64,000 bases of DNA from Deinococcus sp. AB2017081 (GTDB lineage: Bacteria > Deinococcota > Deinococci > Deinococcales > Deinococcaceae), in contig NZ_CP140098.1 of assembly GCF_034440735.1 (NCBI RefSeq), positions 792,501-856,500 on the forward strand, given 5' to 3'. Numbering within the stretch: position 1 is the first letter of the stretch; each line of letters opens with the position of its first letter. A model generated the notes under the pieces. It made no database searches and was not told the DNA's origin. It saw nothing but the letters and a program-made list of their open reading frames with translations. Position numbers and translations under genes: made by a program. Shown piece after piece: positions 11,881 to 24,257 of the stretch.

Positions 11881-13074
11881 CTACGGCCGGATCATCACCA
11901 GCGGCACGGCCATCTGCTCGGCCACGGGGCCACCGTGCATGCCGGTCTTCGAGACGGCTGGACTGGCCGGGTAGTCCCACGTGAGCTGCCGGCCGTGCCG
12001 TGCCACGGCGAGGTGCGTGCCCGTCCGCGCCCGGAACGTCTCCTGCGCGGGGGGGCCGCCGAACAGGCCGTCGGCCCAGGCGTCGGCCGCCGGAATCACG
12101 GTGGCGTGGTCTGCCAGCGCGTCCTGTACGGCATCCTCGGCTCCGGGCCGGACGTTCAGGAACCGCGCCTGCACCTCCCCGGCGGGCGGGCCTGCCAGCA
12201 GGCCGTCCAGAGGTGCATTCAGGTTCACGGCCAGGTCGGCGGGGGTGTCGCTGTGGCCGTGGTCGGCGGTCAGGAGCACCAGCACGGAGCCGTCATCCGG
12301 AAGGCGGGACAGCAGCGCGTGCAGGGCGGTGTCGAGGGCGCGGGCCGTGTCTGCTGCTGGCCTGGAGTACGGGCCGTGGTCGTGGCTGACCGTGTCGAAG
12401 TCCGGGGCGTAGGCGATCACGTACCGTGGCCCTCCACCCGCCGCGGCGCGGGCGATGGCGTCCGGGAAGTCGGCCAGGGTCTCGTACGGCACCTCCTGCG
12501 CGCCGTCGTAGTACCACCCGTTCAGAACGCTGCCCTGGAAGGCGGCGGGCGTTACGGCCTGCACGGTGACGCCGGCGTCTGCGAGCCGGCGGTACACGGT
12601 GCCCACGGCGGGCGGCAGGTGCGTGGTCTCGCCACCCAGCAGATCCTGCTGGCGCAGGAGATCGATCACCGTGCTGCCCTGGTGGATGCTGGTGCCCAGC
12701 CAGCCGTGCTGAGCGGGGCTCGCGCCCGTGTGGATGGTCGTCATGGCGGTCATGGTCGAGGACGGGAAGGTGGAGGTCATGGTGGCGTACGTCGCCTCGC
12801 CGTCCGAGATGCGGGTCTCCAGATGCGGCAGGGAGCCGGCCCGCAGATGCCGTTTCAACGGAAAGTGACCGAGGCCGTCTGCGACGATCAGCACGATGGT
12901 CTGAGCCCCGGCCAGGGGCAGCCGGGTGGCGAGCGGCGCGTGCCCGGTATCGACGCCGAAATGGCGGGACACGGACGCGAGCAGGTTCACGAGGCTCCGG
13001 CCGTCGTACCGGGGCCAGAGGAGGTCGTCAGGGCGGGAGGCGAGGTCGCTGGACAGCACACGGCAGTGTGGCAA
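11881..13074 (-). CDS. Alkaline-phosphatase-superfamily nucleotide pyrophosphatase/phosphodiesterase
   Basis: About 397 residues. Metal-site motifs of the nucleotide pyrophosphatase/phosphodiesterase group are visible: VLIVADGLGHFP, a TMTSTFPSSTMTAMTTIHTG stretch with the nucleophile Thr/Ser, YAPDFDTVSHDHGP, LLTADHGHSD and a C-terminal MHGG. No signal peptide is apparent, so it is probably cytoplasmic. The substrate is unknown. The start is uncertain: TTG at 13074 or GTG at 13059; neither has a clear ribosome site. It is divergent from the carboxylase gene. Confidence 0.85.
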   Translation of the reverse strand: MPHCRVLSSDLASRPDDLLWPRYDGRSLVNLLASVSRHFGVDTGHAPLATRLPLAGAQTIVLIVADGLGHFPLKRHLRAGSLPHLETRISDGEATYATMTSTFPSSTMTAMTTIHTGASPAQHGWLGTSIHQGSTVIDLLRQQDLLGGETTHLPPAVGTVYRRLADAGVTVQAVTPAAFQGSVLNGWYYDGAQEVPYETLADFPDAIARAAAGGGPRYVIAYAPDFDTVSHDHGPYSRPAADTARALDTALHALLSRLPDDGSVLVLLTADHGHSDTPADLAVNLNAPLDGLLAGPPAGEVQARFLNVRPGAEDAVQDALADHATVIPAADAWADGLFGGPPAQETFRARTGTHLAVARHGRQLTWDYPASPAVSKTGMHGGPVAEQMAVPLVMIRP

Positions 13075-13157
13075 ACGTTTCGACGTTCAATGGCCGCACC
13101 TGCGGCAATATGAAGATGGTCTGGCAGGGGGGGTCGTTCCCCTAACGCCCGTTTGGG

Positions 13158-13163
13158 TAGATT
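13158..13163 (+). promoter_or_regulatory. -10 box TAGATT, leaderless carboxylase gene
   Basis: TAGATT is followed by GTGAGT and then ATG at 13170. Because a GTG at 13164 directly abuts the -10 box it cannot be on the transcript, which fixes ATG 13170 as the start. Confidence 0.7.
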
Positions 13164-13169
13164 GTGAGT

Positions 13170-14732
<1,563 letters not shown>

Positions 14733-14741
14733 GGAGGAAAC

Positions 14742-15146
14742 ATGGAGACTTCCGTGTGCCGTGCGTTCCGGACATCGGCCATACGCCGGGCAGCCGCCAC
14801 TATCGTGACCCTCGTCGCTCTGCCGTCGCTCCACTCAGGACTCGCGGCCGAAATGACGGATGTGGCAGCGTCTCGCATGTCAGAGCTGATCGAGTGCCGA
14901 CTGCTGACGGATGGGGGAACGCCGGCGGACCGCTGGGTGCGCGGAGAGTGTATGCAGTTTCGCTGGTTCGCTCCAGAAGGCACGGTGATCGACACGGCGC
15001 GGCCGGACGCCGTGACTGCTGAGATGGAACTTGCCACGCCCCGGGGCGAAGACGGGATTATAGAGAGTGGGACTGGGTTGATGATCGCTGCGCCGCCGCG
15101 AGGTGATGATGCTCCTTCCGAGCCGGCGGAACCGCGGTGCCGGTAG
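14742..15146 (+). CDS. Small secreted protein of unknown function
   Basis: 134 residues. The start is unusually well supported: AAGGAGG lies 5 nt before the ATG, and the frame begins 9 nt after the carboxylase stop. The N-terminus is basic followed by a hydrophobic stretch (AATIVTLVALPSLHSGLAA), a plausible signal peptide. The mature part contains three cysteines and no domain that I recognise. Codon use is less GC-rich than in the carboxylase, and its neighbours give no functional clue beyond possible co-transcription. Confidence 0.7.
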   Translation: METSVCRAFRTSAIRRAAATIVTLVALPSLHSGLAAEMTDVAASRMSELIECRLLTDGGTPADRWVRGECMQFRWFAPEGTVIDTARPDAVTAEMELATPRGEDGIIESGTGLMIAAPPRGDDAPSEPAEPRCR

Positions 15147-15207
15147 GGGCATGTCGGCGTCAGGCACTTCCGTTACCCCAGTACATCTGTCAGAGGAGAG
15201 GAACCCT

Positions 15208-16128
15208 ATGAGAGCGATGGTCATCCACGAGTACGGCGATCCCGACGTCCTTCAGCCCATGGATCTGCCCATGCCGGAGCCCGCAGCCGGAGAGGTGCGC
15301 GTGCGCGTGCATGCAGTGAGCGTGAACCCGGTCGACACCAAGTGGCGGCGCGGCGGCCCGTTCAAGACCTTCCCGGTGGTGCTGGGCTGGGATGTCTCGG
15401 GTGTGGTCGAGTCGCTCGGGCCGGGCGTGACAGACTTCGCCGTGGGGGACGAGGTCTTCGGCATGGTGCGCTTTCCCGCCGAGGGCCGCGCCTACGCGGA
15501 CTACGTGACTGCGCCCGTGACGGACATCGCACGGAAGCCGGCGGGGCTGTCGCACGCGCAGGCGGCGGCGATGACGCTGGCCCCGCTGACAGTGGTGCAG
15601 GCCTTCGACCGGCTGGAACTCCAGGCCGGGCAGACGATCCTGATCCACGCGGCGGCCGGTGGGGTGGGGCATTTCGCGGTGCAGCTCGCCAAGACGCGGG
15701 GGGCGCGGGTGATCGCCACGGCATCGGCCCCGAACCACGACTTCGTGCGGAGCCTGGGCGCAGACGAGATCGTGGACTACCGCGCGCGGCCCTTCGAGGA
15801 GCAGGTGTCGGACGTGGACGCCGTGCTGGACACGGTGGGCGGCGACACCACCACGCGCTCGGTGGGCGTGGTGCGGCCGGGCGGGCACCTCGTGACCATC
15901 GCCGCGCAGGCCCCTGCGGAGGCCGCGGCGCAGCGCGGCATCACCGCCGAGCGCATCCTGGTGCACCCGTCGCGGGCACAGCTGGAGTTCCTGGCAGGCG
16001 AATTCACGGCCGGCCGCCTGACCCCGCACGTCAGTCAGACCTTCGCGCTGGAACAGGTCGCAGAGGCCCACCGGGCCATCGAGACCGGCCGGACGGTAGG
16101 CAAGATCGTGCTTGACGTCATGCGGTAG
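15208..16128 (+). CDS. MDR-superfamily NADPH:quinone reductase-like oxidoreductase
   Basis: 306 residues. It has a GroES-like N-terminal domain (PVDTKWRRGGPF, GWDVSGVVESLGPGV, VGDEVFGM), then a Rossmann domain with the nucleotide-binding AAAGGVGHFAVQLAK, and no structural-zinc or catalytic-zinc cysteines, which is the pattern of zinc-free quinone reductases (ADH_zinc_N_2 type). It should reduce a quinone, enone or aldehyde with NADPH. Start ATG 15208 follows GAGGAGAGG. It converges on a P450 gene with 15 nt between stops, overlapped by a short GGGACGCGTCCC palindrome. Confidence 0.88.
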   Translation: MRAMVIHEYGDPDVLQPMDLPMPEPAAGEVRVRVHAVSVNPVDTKWRRGGPFKTFPVVLGWDVSGVVESLGPGVTDFAVGDEVFGMVRFPAEGRAYADYVTAPVTDIARKPAGLSHAQAAAMTLAPLTVVQAFDRLELQAGQTILIHAAAGGVGHFAVQLAKTRGARVIATASAPNHDFVRSLGADEIVDYRARPFEEQVSDVDAVLDTVGGDTTTRSVGVVRPGGHLVTIAAQAPAEAAAQRGITAERILVHPSRAQLEFLAGEFTAGRLTPHVSQTFALEQVAEAHRAIETGRTVGKIVLDVMR

Positions 16129-16143
16129 GAAGGGACGCGTCCC

Positions 16144-17337
16144 CTACGCCGTCCGATCCGTGACCCACAGCTCCCCCAGCCCCCGGAACATGGTGCTGGG
16201 GCGGCGGGTGAACGACCTGAGCTCCATGTGCGGGAACGCACCCAGCAGTTCCTCGAAGGCGACCCTGGCCTCCAGTTTCGCCAGCGGAGCGCCCAGGCAG
16301 AAGTGCAGGCCGCGCCCGAACGACAGGTGCCGGTTGGGGCTGCGGGCGATGTCGAAGGCGTCGGGGTGCGGGAACTGGTCGGGATCGCGGTTGGCGGCCC
16401 CGATCACGGCGCTGACCTGCTCGCCCTTCTTCACGGTCTGGCTGCCGATCTGCACGTCCTCCAGCGCCGCGCGGAACAGGGCACGCTGCACGGGCGGGTC
16501 GTAGCGCAGCATCTCCTCGATGGCGGTGGGCATCAGCGCCGGGTCGGCCCGCAGGCGGGCGAGCTGCGGCGGGTGATCGAGCAGCGCCTTCAGGCCGTTG
16601 CCGATCAGGTTCACCGTCGTCTCGTGCCCCGCGATGACCAGCAGGATGCAGTTGGAGATCAGCTCGCCGGGGCGCAGTTGCCCCAGTTCGTCCTCGGCGT
16701 GGAGCAGCGAGGAGATCAGGTCGTCCTGCGGGGCAGCGCGGCGCGTCTCGATCAGGCCCGCGAAGTACTCCCCCAGCGCCGTGATCCCCGCCTGCGCCCG
16801 CTGCGCCGACTCCGGCGTGGCCGTGGCGAAGTCGCTGCCGTCGATGAAATCGCCTGACCACTGCCGGAAGCGTTCGCGGTCCTCCGGGGGCACGCCCAGC
16901 AGTTCCGCAATCACGATGACCGGCAGGGGCATGGCGCAGCCGCGCATGAACTCGAAGAGCTCGCCGGGTGAGGCGCGGGTCAGCAGCTCGCGGGCGATCT
17001 CCCGGATGTGCGCCTCCTGCCGCTCGATCACGCGCGGTGTGAAGGCGTGCGCGACCAGGCCGCGCATGCGGGTGTGGTCCGGCGGGTCGCGGTCGAGCAT
17101 GTTGCCCGGCATGACGTCCCCGGTCATCTCGCGCACCTTCGTGGCGTCCTTGGTCAGGCGCGTGTCCTTCAGGGCCTGTTCCACGTCGGCGTAGCGCGTG
17201 AACATCCACATGCCCCCGCTGCCCTGCGGGTGCGGCTGCCAGAACGCGCCGTCCTGGGCACGCAGTCCGGCGTAGGTGGGATACGGGTCGGCCAGGATGT
17301 CCGGAGAGAAGAGACCAGCGGGGCGGCGTTCCGTCAT
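16144..17337 (-). CDS. Cytochrome P450
   Basis: 397 residues, soluble bacterial class. I-helix oxygen-activation motif AGHETT (236-241), ExxR motif E275-MLR278, heme loop FGRGLHFCLG (340-349) with the axial cysteine C347. All canonical residues are present, so it should be an active monooxygenase needing external redox partners, which are not in the window. A strong ribosome site (AGGAGGACAC) precedes the ATG. The gene is divergent from a MarR-type regulator and its second P450, so all three may be co-regulated. Deinococcus P450s include a carotenoid hydroxylase, but I cannot assign the substrate. Confidence 0.93.
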   Translation of the reverse strand: MTERRPAGLFSPDILADPYPTYAGLRAQDGAFWQPHPQGSGGMWMFTRYADVEQALKDTRLTKDATKVREMTGDVMPGNMLDRDPPDHTRMRGLVAHAFTPRVIERQEAHIREIARELLTRASPGELFEFMRGCAMPLPVIVIAELLGVPPEDRERFRQWSGDFIDGSDFATATPESAQRAQAGITALGEYFAGLIETRRAAPQDDLISSLLHAEDELGQLRPGELISNCILLVIAGHETTVNLIGNGLKALLDHPPQLARLRADPALMPTAIEEMLRYDPPVQRALFRAALEDVQIGSQTVKKGEQVSAVIGAANRDPDQFPHPDAFDIARSPNRHLSFGRGLHFCLGAPLAKLEARVAFEELLGAFPHMELRSFTRRPSTMFRGLGELWVTDRTA

Positions 17338-17400
17338 GTGTCCTCCTGAGTGATCAGTGTAGGTGTCCGCCCGAGGTGTTCACCTCGATTCCATCCGACT

Positions 17401-17415
17401 GTTGCATACTGCAAC
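17401..17415. promoter_or_regulatory. Palindromic MarR-type operator over the -10 box
   Basis: GTTGCA-TAC-TGCAAC is a perfect 15-bp palindrome between divergent P450 and marR genes. It covers the marR -10 box CATACT (17405-17410), which ends 6 nt before the ATG, so a bound dimer would block transcription of marR and the downstream P450. Confidence 0.65.
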
Positions 17416-17416
17416 T

Positions 17417-17883
17417 ATGGACACACCTGGGGTCACCCCGGACAGCGATCTGCACGCGCAGCCGTTGCGCTTCCTGACGGCGTACTGGGGCGTGTGGCAG
17501 TCCATGTCCGGCCGTGCGAACGCCGATCTGGCCGCGCATGGCCTCGACCTGCGGTCGTTCATCGCCCTGAGCTACGTGCAGGGCAGCCCGACCTCGCCGG
17601 GGGAACTCGCCCGCGTGCTGGACGTGCCCCGCTACGAGATGACGCGCATCCTCGACCGCCTGACCGCGCTGGGCACCATCACCCGTGAACTCGACCCCAC
17701 GAGTGCCCGTTCGCGCCGCCTGGATGTCACGCCGGCCGGTCGGGCGCAGTGGGAGGCGGCCCTCCAGGCCGTGACGGCCACCGTCGATCCCGCCCTGACC
17801 TCGCTGGGGTCGCGCCTGGAACCCCTGACCGCCAGCCTGGAGCACCTCGCTGCCTTCTCGTATCCCGCCCCACAGGAGACCCC

Positions 17884-17887
<4 letters not shown>
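17417..17887 (+). CDS. MarR-family transcriptional regulator
   Basis: 156 residues, the usual MarR size. The winged-helix core is recognisable as [49 protein letters not shown], including the D-x-R-S-R wing. MarR proteins are mostly ligand-responsive repressors of oxidative, aromatic or drug-metabolising genes. The ATG at 17417 is leaderless, 6 nt after CATACT, and inside a perfect palindrome region. The stop overlaps the start of the next P450 (ATGA). Flanking P450 genes on both sides are the likely targets. Confidence 0.9.
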
Positions 17888-19110
<1,223 letters not shown>

Positions 19111-19120
19111 GAAAACGGAG

Positions 19121-19153
19121 AGGGGCGGCCACGACATCTGCGTGGCCGCCCCT
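19121..19153. terminator. Bidirectional terminator
   Basis: Perfect 13-bp stem (AGGGGCGGCCACG / CGTGGCCGCCCCT, loop ACATCTG) between the convergent P450 and CAP-domain genes. On the minus strand it is followed by CTCCGTTTTC, so it serves the CAP gene best. Confidence 0.75.
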
Positions 19154-19163
19154 GTGATGTGCT

Positions 19164-19973
19164 TCAGCGTGTGCCGAAGTCCTGCACCCAGTAGTGCCTG
19201 TACGTGCTGGTCGAGGTGTACGCATAGCCCACGCCCAGTTCCTTCAGGGCGGGATTCATGATGTTCGCGCAGTGCCCGGCGCTCTGCAGCCACCCGGCGA
19301 CCACGCTCTCGGGGGTGGTCTGTCCGGCGGCGATGTTCTCGGCCACGCGCGTCCACGTGTACCCGGCGGCAGTGACGCGCTGGGAGAACGTGCGGCCGTC
19401 CTGGCTGGTGTGGCTGAAATAGTTCTTCGTGGCCATGTCCGTCGCGTGGGCCTGCGCGGCCTTCTCCAGCGCGGCGTTGTAGGTCAGCGGGGTGGTGGCG
19501 GCGTAGCTGGTGGTGCCGCAGGTGCGGGCCTGGGCCCGGGCGGCGTTGGTCAGTTCCAGCACCCGCTGCGCGAAGGTGCCGGTGGGGGTGCTGCCGGTCG
19601 GCGGCGGCGTGGTCGTGGTGGCCTGCACGACGATGGGAAAGTCGATGAAGGCGCTCGGGCTGCTCGTGAGCGCGGCGCGGACGGTCGTGGTGCCCGCCGC
19701 CTTCGCCGTCACCAGGCCTGTCTGGGTGACGGTCGCCACCGTGGCCTTGGCCGTCGTCCAGGTGAGCTGGCCAGGCTGCGCGGGCTGGCCACCCACCGTG
19801 ACGGTGAACTGCCGGGTCTGTCCCACGCTCAGGGTGGTCGTGCCCGCGGTTGCCTGTCCGGTCATGGTCGCGAGCGTACCGGACGGATCAGCGGAGAGGG
19901 AGGTGGGGCCCTGTCCGCACGCGGAGAGGACGAGGGCCAGGGTGGCGGCAGCCAGGGGGAGTCGGCGGTTCAT
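19164..19973 (-). CDS. CAP-domain (SCP/PR-1) lipoprotein with a bacterial Ig-like domain
   Basis: 269 residues. Lipoprotein signal with lipobox LVLSAC; residues about 30-120 form a Big_2-type Ig-like domain (LSVGQTRQFTVTV, TWTTAKATVATV, GLVTAKAAGTTTV); a Thr/Pro linker; then a CAP domain (about 135-269) with FAQRVLELTNAAR, AAQAHATDMATKNYFSHTSQDG, AENIAAG and GHCANIMNPALKELGVGY. The conserved His and Glu residues of the CAP cavity are present. CAP lipoproteins of this type are exported; their role is usually unknown. The ATG at 19973 directly follows a GTG, either of which could initiate. Confidence 0.88.
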   Translation of the reverse strand: MNRRLPLAAATLALVLSACGQGPTSLSADPSGTLATMTGQATAGTTTLSVGQTRQFTVTVGGQPAQPGQLTWTTAKATVATVTQTGLVTAKAAGTTTVRAALTSSPSAFIDFPIVVQATTTTPPPTGSTPTGTFAQRVLELTNAARAQARTCGTTSYAATTPLTYNAALEKAAQAHATDMATKNYFSHTSQDGRTFSQRVTAAGYTWTRVAENIAAGQTTPESVVAGWLQSAGHCANIMNPALKELGVGYAYTSTSTYRHYWVQDFGTR

Positions 19974-20130
19974 CACCGGTCAGTAGATGGGGCCAGCATG
20001 TGAAGGGCACATCACCCCGGCCCTCATGTCTCATCTTTCGCGCCTGTCGTGTAGACCGTCCGGCAGGTCATGTTCGTGAGGTTGTCGTCATTATCGAAAA
20101 CTCATTGTTCTCACGGTCTCCGGTCTGCAC

Positions 20131-20703
20131 TCACAGGTAGGCCAGCGCCCAGTCCGGTGCGCCGTGATCCAGTCCTGCCCGCAGCAGGGCCAGGCCATCC
20201 GGAGGCGTGTCCTGACGGTGGGGCAGGTCGCCCAGGAGGGCGGTGAATCCGTCCAGGGTGAATTTGGCCGGGGCGTGCCGGGTGGCGGTCACCGTGTCGG
20301 CATGCACGTCGTAGACCGCGCCGTACACGTGCCCCTTGCGGGCGTCCAGCGACACGCCCTGCGGCCCGTCGCCGATCACGAGCGCCTCCAGGGTGGACAC
20401 GCCCAGAACCCGCGCGCCCCAGACCGCGGCCAGCCCCAGGGCGTAGCTGGCCCCCACCCGGACGCCCGTGTACGAGCCCGGCCCGGTTCCGATCACGATG
20501 GTCTGGGCCTGGAAGGGCAGGCCCGCGCGGGTGAACACCTCGCGCACGGCCGCCGGAAGGCGCTCGGCGTGGGCCCGGCCGACCTCCACGGACTCGGCCA
20601 GCTGACCGTCCGGCCACGCGAGGGCCACGGTCAGGTGGGGCGTGGCCGTATCCAGCGCCAGCGTGACGGGCAGGGTGACAGAAGAGGCGTCCGCGTGCGG
20701 CAT
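20131..20703 (-). CDS. tsaB: tRNA threonylcarbamoyladenosine biosynthesis protein TsaB
   Basis: 190 residues. ASKHA-fold protein with ALDTATPHLTVAL at the start and the hallmark GTGPGSYTGVRVG segment. TsaB scaffolds TsaD and TsaE in forming t6A37 on ANN-decoding tRNAs. Length is slightly below that of the E. coli protein because the C-terminal part is short. The neighbours (CAP lipoprotein, citrate synthase) are functionally unrelated, and it is probably a single-gene unit with its own promoter. Confidence 0.9.
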   Translation of the reverse strand: MPHADASSVTLPVTLALDTATPHLTVALAWPDGQLAESVEVGRAHAERLPAAVREVFTRAGLPFQAQTIVIGTGPGSYTGVRVGASYALGLAAVWGARVLGVSTLEALVIGDGPQGVSLDARKGHVYGAVYDVHADTVTATRHAPAKFTLDGFTALLGDLPHRQDTPPDGLALLRAGLDHGAPDWALAYL

Positions 20704-20711
20704 CGCGGCGC

Positions 20712-20717
20712 ATTGTA
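20712..20717 (-). promoter_or_regulatory. -10 box TACAAT, tsaB
   Basis: On the minus strand TACAAT ends 8 nt before the tsaB ATG, with no ribosome site; likely leaderless or nearly so. Confidence 0.6.
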
Positions 20718-20788
20718 CGGGGCGGCGGACGCCAAAGTGTCACCTGTACAGGAACGTGCCCGGCACCTGATCCAAACCTGTCCGATGG

Positions 20789-20794
20789 TATCCT
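20789..20794 (+). promoter_or_regulatory. -10 box TATCCT, citrate synthase
   Basis: TATCCT ends 9 nt before the ATG at 20804. The interval TGAAAGAAC contains GAAAG but is too short for a normal leader. Confidence 0.5.
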
Positions 20795-20803
20795 TGAAAG
20801 AAC

Positions 20804-21937
<1,134 letters not shown>

Positions 21938-21945
21938 ACGCAGGT

Positions 21946-21989
21946 AGGCGAGGGCAGAGAGCGCTGATTGAGGCTCTCTGCCCTCGCCT
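21946..21989. terminator. Bidirectional terminator hairpin
   Basis: Perfect 17-bp arms AGGCGAGGGCAGAGAGC (21946-21962) and its complement (21973-21989) between convergent gltA and a stress-protein-like gene. Its CTCTCTGCCCTC core recurs in the hairpin before lysS. Confidence 0.75.
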
Positions 21990-21997
21990 CTGTCTGC

Positions 21998-22432
21998 CTA
22001 CGCGCTGAGGGGTTCCACCACCCACGTGCCGTAGTGGTTCACGAAATGTGCGCCGCTCTCGCGGAATGCTGTGGCGACCTTGGTGACCCCACCGCTCACG
22101 CCGCCGACCTCTACGCTGAGCACAACCTCGCCCCGGCACAGGGCGCGGGCGTACTGCTCCACGTGCTGCCGCTCGTCGGTCATGCCCTGGAGCATCCGCA
22201 GGAAGCGCCCCCACACGCCGTGGCGATGGCCGTCGTCGTCCAGGGCGAATTCGCCGTCCTCGCCGATCAGCACCTGCACGGCGCGGTCGGCCAGCCCCAG
22301 ATCCAGCAGGCGGGACGTGCAGGCCTGCACGTCGTCCAGGGACATGAAAATCCCGTAGACCCGCCCACGGCCCAGCAGGGTGAAGTGGTCAAACGGCGAA
22401 CGGTGCGGGGAACGCGCGCTGTGCTGCGGCAT
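21998..22432 (-). CDS. GSP17M-like general stress family protein (tentative)
   Basis: 144 residues, no signal sequence. A pattern of strand-helix-strand with VYGIFMSLDDVQACTSRLLDLGLADRAVQVLIGEDG, HGVWGRFLRML, HVEQYARALCRGEVVLSVEVGG and a closing AFRESGAHFVNHYGTWVVEPL resembles the GSP17M/low-temperature-stress small-protein group, which has no settled function. The start ATG at 22432 is supported by GGAGG 5 nt upstream; an extension to 22552 is not. Confidence 0.7.
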   Translation of the reverse strand: MPQHSARSPHRSPFDHFTLLGRGRVYGIFMSLDDVQACTSRLLDLGLADRAVQVLIGEDGEFALDDDGHRHGVWGRFLRMLQGMTDERQHVEQYARALCRGEVVLSVEVGGVSGGVTKVATAFRESGAHFVNHYGTWVVEPLSA

Positions 22433-22650
22433 GATGCCTCCGGGAGTGTCGGCCGGGCGGGCACCCAGGGGCACGCCGTCCGGGCAGTCAGTCGGGTGGC
22501 CGTGACGCGGAGCCGGATCGGAACTCAGGTGCCCGCAGCGTACGGGCGCCACGAGCCCGGTACCGCAATCCGGCTCACACCATCAGACCTTGGTCGGAGA
22601 TCCGTGCCGCCAGCACGACCGGATCGACGGCGGCGTATTGGGGGCTCCCC

Positions 22651-23115
22651 CTATGCGCTCATGCCCTTGCTGCCGTGCAGGGTGCGCTCCACGGCCTCGG
22701 TGATCTCGGTCTCGAAGCGGCCCAGGTGCTCGCGCAGGCGCTCGAGTTCGCCGGCGTTCAGCTCCGGCAGCCACAGCACGCTGCGGCCCAGCACCGCGAA
22801 GGTCGTGGGCGCGTCCTCGTCGTCCTCCTCGTCCTCGGTCTCGACCGGGTCGAGGTTCAGGGCACCGTAGTCGAGTCCCTGGTTCAGGAGGTTCATGCCC
22901 ATCAGGATGTCCGGCAGGCTGTCTTCCTCGACATACAGGTCGAGGTCGAGGTGCAGCCGCACGATCACGCCCCCCTGGTGATCCCGCTCGGCGAACAGCG
23001 CCACGCGCGTCTCGCCGTGCCGGATCAGTGCGCCGTCCTCGACGGGCTCGACGGTCATGCCGCTGTCCTGCAGCGCCGTGACGATACGCTGCAACTCTGT
23101 CTGCGAGGCCGTCAT
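22651..23115 (-). CDS. YbjN-domain protein
   Basis: 154 residues. YbjN/type III secretion-chaperone-like fold, with the pattern LQRIVTALQDSGMTVEPVEDG, IVRLHLDLDLYVEED, ILMGMNLLNQGLDYGALNLDP and VLGRSVLWLPELNAGELERLREHLGRF. An acidic insert (ETEDEEDDED) lies mid-protein. Members are proposed to be chaperone-like or stress-related; the function here is unknown. Start at 23115 is fixed by a leaderless -10 box. Confidence 0.8.
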   Translation of the reverse strand: MTASQTELQRIVTALQDSGMTVEPVEDGALIRHGETRVALFAERDHQGGVIVRLHLDLDLYVEEDSLPDILMGMNLLNQGLDYGALNLDPVETEDEEDDEDAPTTFAVLGRSVLWLPELNAGELERLREHLGRFETEITEAVERTLHGSKGMSA

Positions 23116-23122
23116 GCCGGGG

Positions 23123-23128
23123 AGTATA
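23123..23128 (-). promoter_or_regulatory. -10 box TATACT, leaderless YbjN gene
   Basis: On the minus strand TATACT ends exactly 7 nt before the ATG at 23115. Confidence 0.7.
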
Positions 23129-23209
23129 GAGCCCGGTCTCCGTGCCGATTGCAGACAAAGGCGGAGATCTGCCCCCGGTGGGGGAGGCGCGGGCGCCGGC
23201 GGGGGGCGG

Positions 23210-24202
23210 TCACGCGTGGTAGATCCACACCTCCCGCGCCTCGTCCCACGTGCGGTACAGCTGGCCCAGCAGGCGCAGGTGTTCGGCGTGGGCCAGGGTC
23301 TCGGCCAGGGCGAAGCGGCGGCCACTGGTGTTCAGGTCACGCGGGAACATCGCCAGCGACAGGTCGTAGGCGCTGCGCGGTGCCTGATCGGCCTCGGCCT
23401 TCACGAAATCCAGCCGCTCGTGGTGGTGGGCGCGCAGCTCGCGGGCGCGGGCCTGCACGCCCTCCATGACCGGCCCGTGGTGCCCCACGACCGCCCGGCG
23501 GGGATTCAGGGCCTCCAGCTTGCCCAGTGTCTGGAGGTAGTCGCCCAGCGGATCAGGCCGGGTGTACGCATACAGACCCACATTCGGGCTGATGCGCGGC
23601 AGGATGGCGTCACCGGCGATCAGCATGCTGTCGTGCTCGTTCCACAGGCCCAGGTGGCCGTCGGCGTGGCCGGGCAGCCACAGTACCTCCCACGCGCTGC
23701 CGGCCAGCGTCACGTCCTGCCCCTCGCGCAGCGGCTGCACGCGGCTGGCGGGATGCACGCGGTCACGGCCCCGGCGGTTGTCGGCTCCCATCTCGGCCAG
23801 GGAGTCGCGCGGCAGGCCGTGGTCGCGCATGTGCTTGAGGTGCCCCGGCAGCCACTCCTCCCACAGGTGCCAGTAGCGCTCCCCGCGCCCGATCTCGACA
23901 TCCAGCATGTGCACCGCCGCGCCGCTGCGTTCCTCCACGACCCCTGCCAGTCCGTAGTGATCCGGGTGGTGGTGCGTGATGATCACCCGCTCGATGTCGA
24001 CCCAGTGCAGCCCCAGCGCCGTCAGCCCGTCCTCGATGGCCGCCCGTGCCTCGGGCGTGTCGAGCGCCGTGTCGATCATGGTGACCGGGCCGTGTGCGGG
24101 GACGTCCACCAGCACCGTGACCGTCTTCATCGGGTACGGAATCGGCACCTGGAGGGCGTGCAGCGAGCCCAGCACGGGGGTGAGCAGCGGGGCGTCGGTC
24201 AT
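23210..24202 (-). CDS. Metallo-beta-lactamase-fold hydrolase
   Basis: 330 residues. Metal motif THHHPDHYGL and later GHADGHLGL, IAGDAIL and VGHHGP positions give the full set of MBL ligands. It has a C-terminal extension rich in charged helices (ARELRAHHHERLDFVKAEADQ). The family includes glyoxalase II-like and RNase Z-like hydrolases, and this one is most like the LACTB2-type small-molecule thioester or endonuclease group, but I cannot pick a substrate. It lies in a minus-strand run with a phosphodiesterase and the YbjN gene, each with its own short promoter. Confidence 0.85.
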   Translation of the reverse strand: MTDAPLLTPVLGSLHALQVPIPYPMKTVTVLVDVPAHGPVTMIDTALDTPEARAAIEDGLTALGLHWVDIERVIITHHHPDHYGLAGVVEERSGAAVHMLDVEIGRGERYWHLWEEWLPGHLKHMRDHGLPRDSLAEMGADNRRGRDRVHPASRVQPLREGQDVTLAGSAWEVLWLPGHADGHLGLWNEHDSMLIAGDAILPRISPNVGLYAYTRPDPLGDYLQTLGKLEALNPRRAVVGHHGPVMEGVQARARELRAHHHERLDFVKAEADQAPRSAYDLSLAMFPRDLNTSGRRFALAETLAHAEHLRLLGQLYRTWDEAREVWIYHA

Positions 24203-24208
24203 GCCCGG

Positions 24209-24214
24209 AGGCTA
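24209..24214 (-). promoter_or_regulatory. -10 box TAGCCT, leaderless MBL gene
   Basis: On the minus strand TAGCCT ends 6 nt before the ATG at 24202. Confidence 0.65.
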
Positions 24215-24257
24215 GCACCCGCCCGGCGGGCCGCCCTGCTCCTGGGCGCGGAACACG

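Noticed and set aside
16129..16143. GGGACGCGTCCC palindrome as a regulatory operator
   Set aside because: It lies between convergent stop codons, so it is more likely a fortuitous or terminator-related element.
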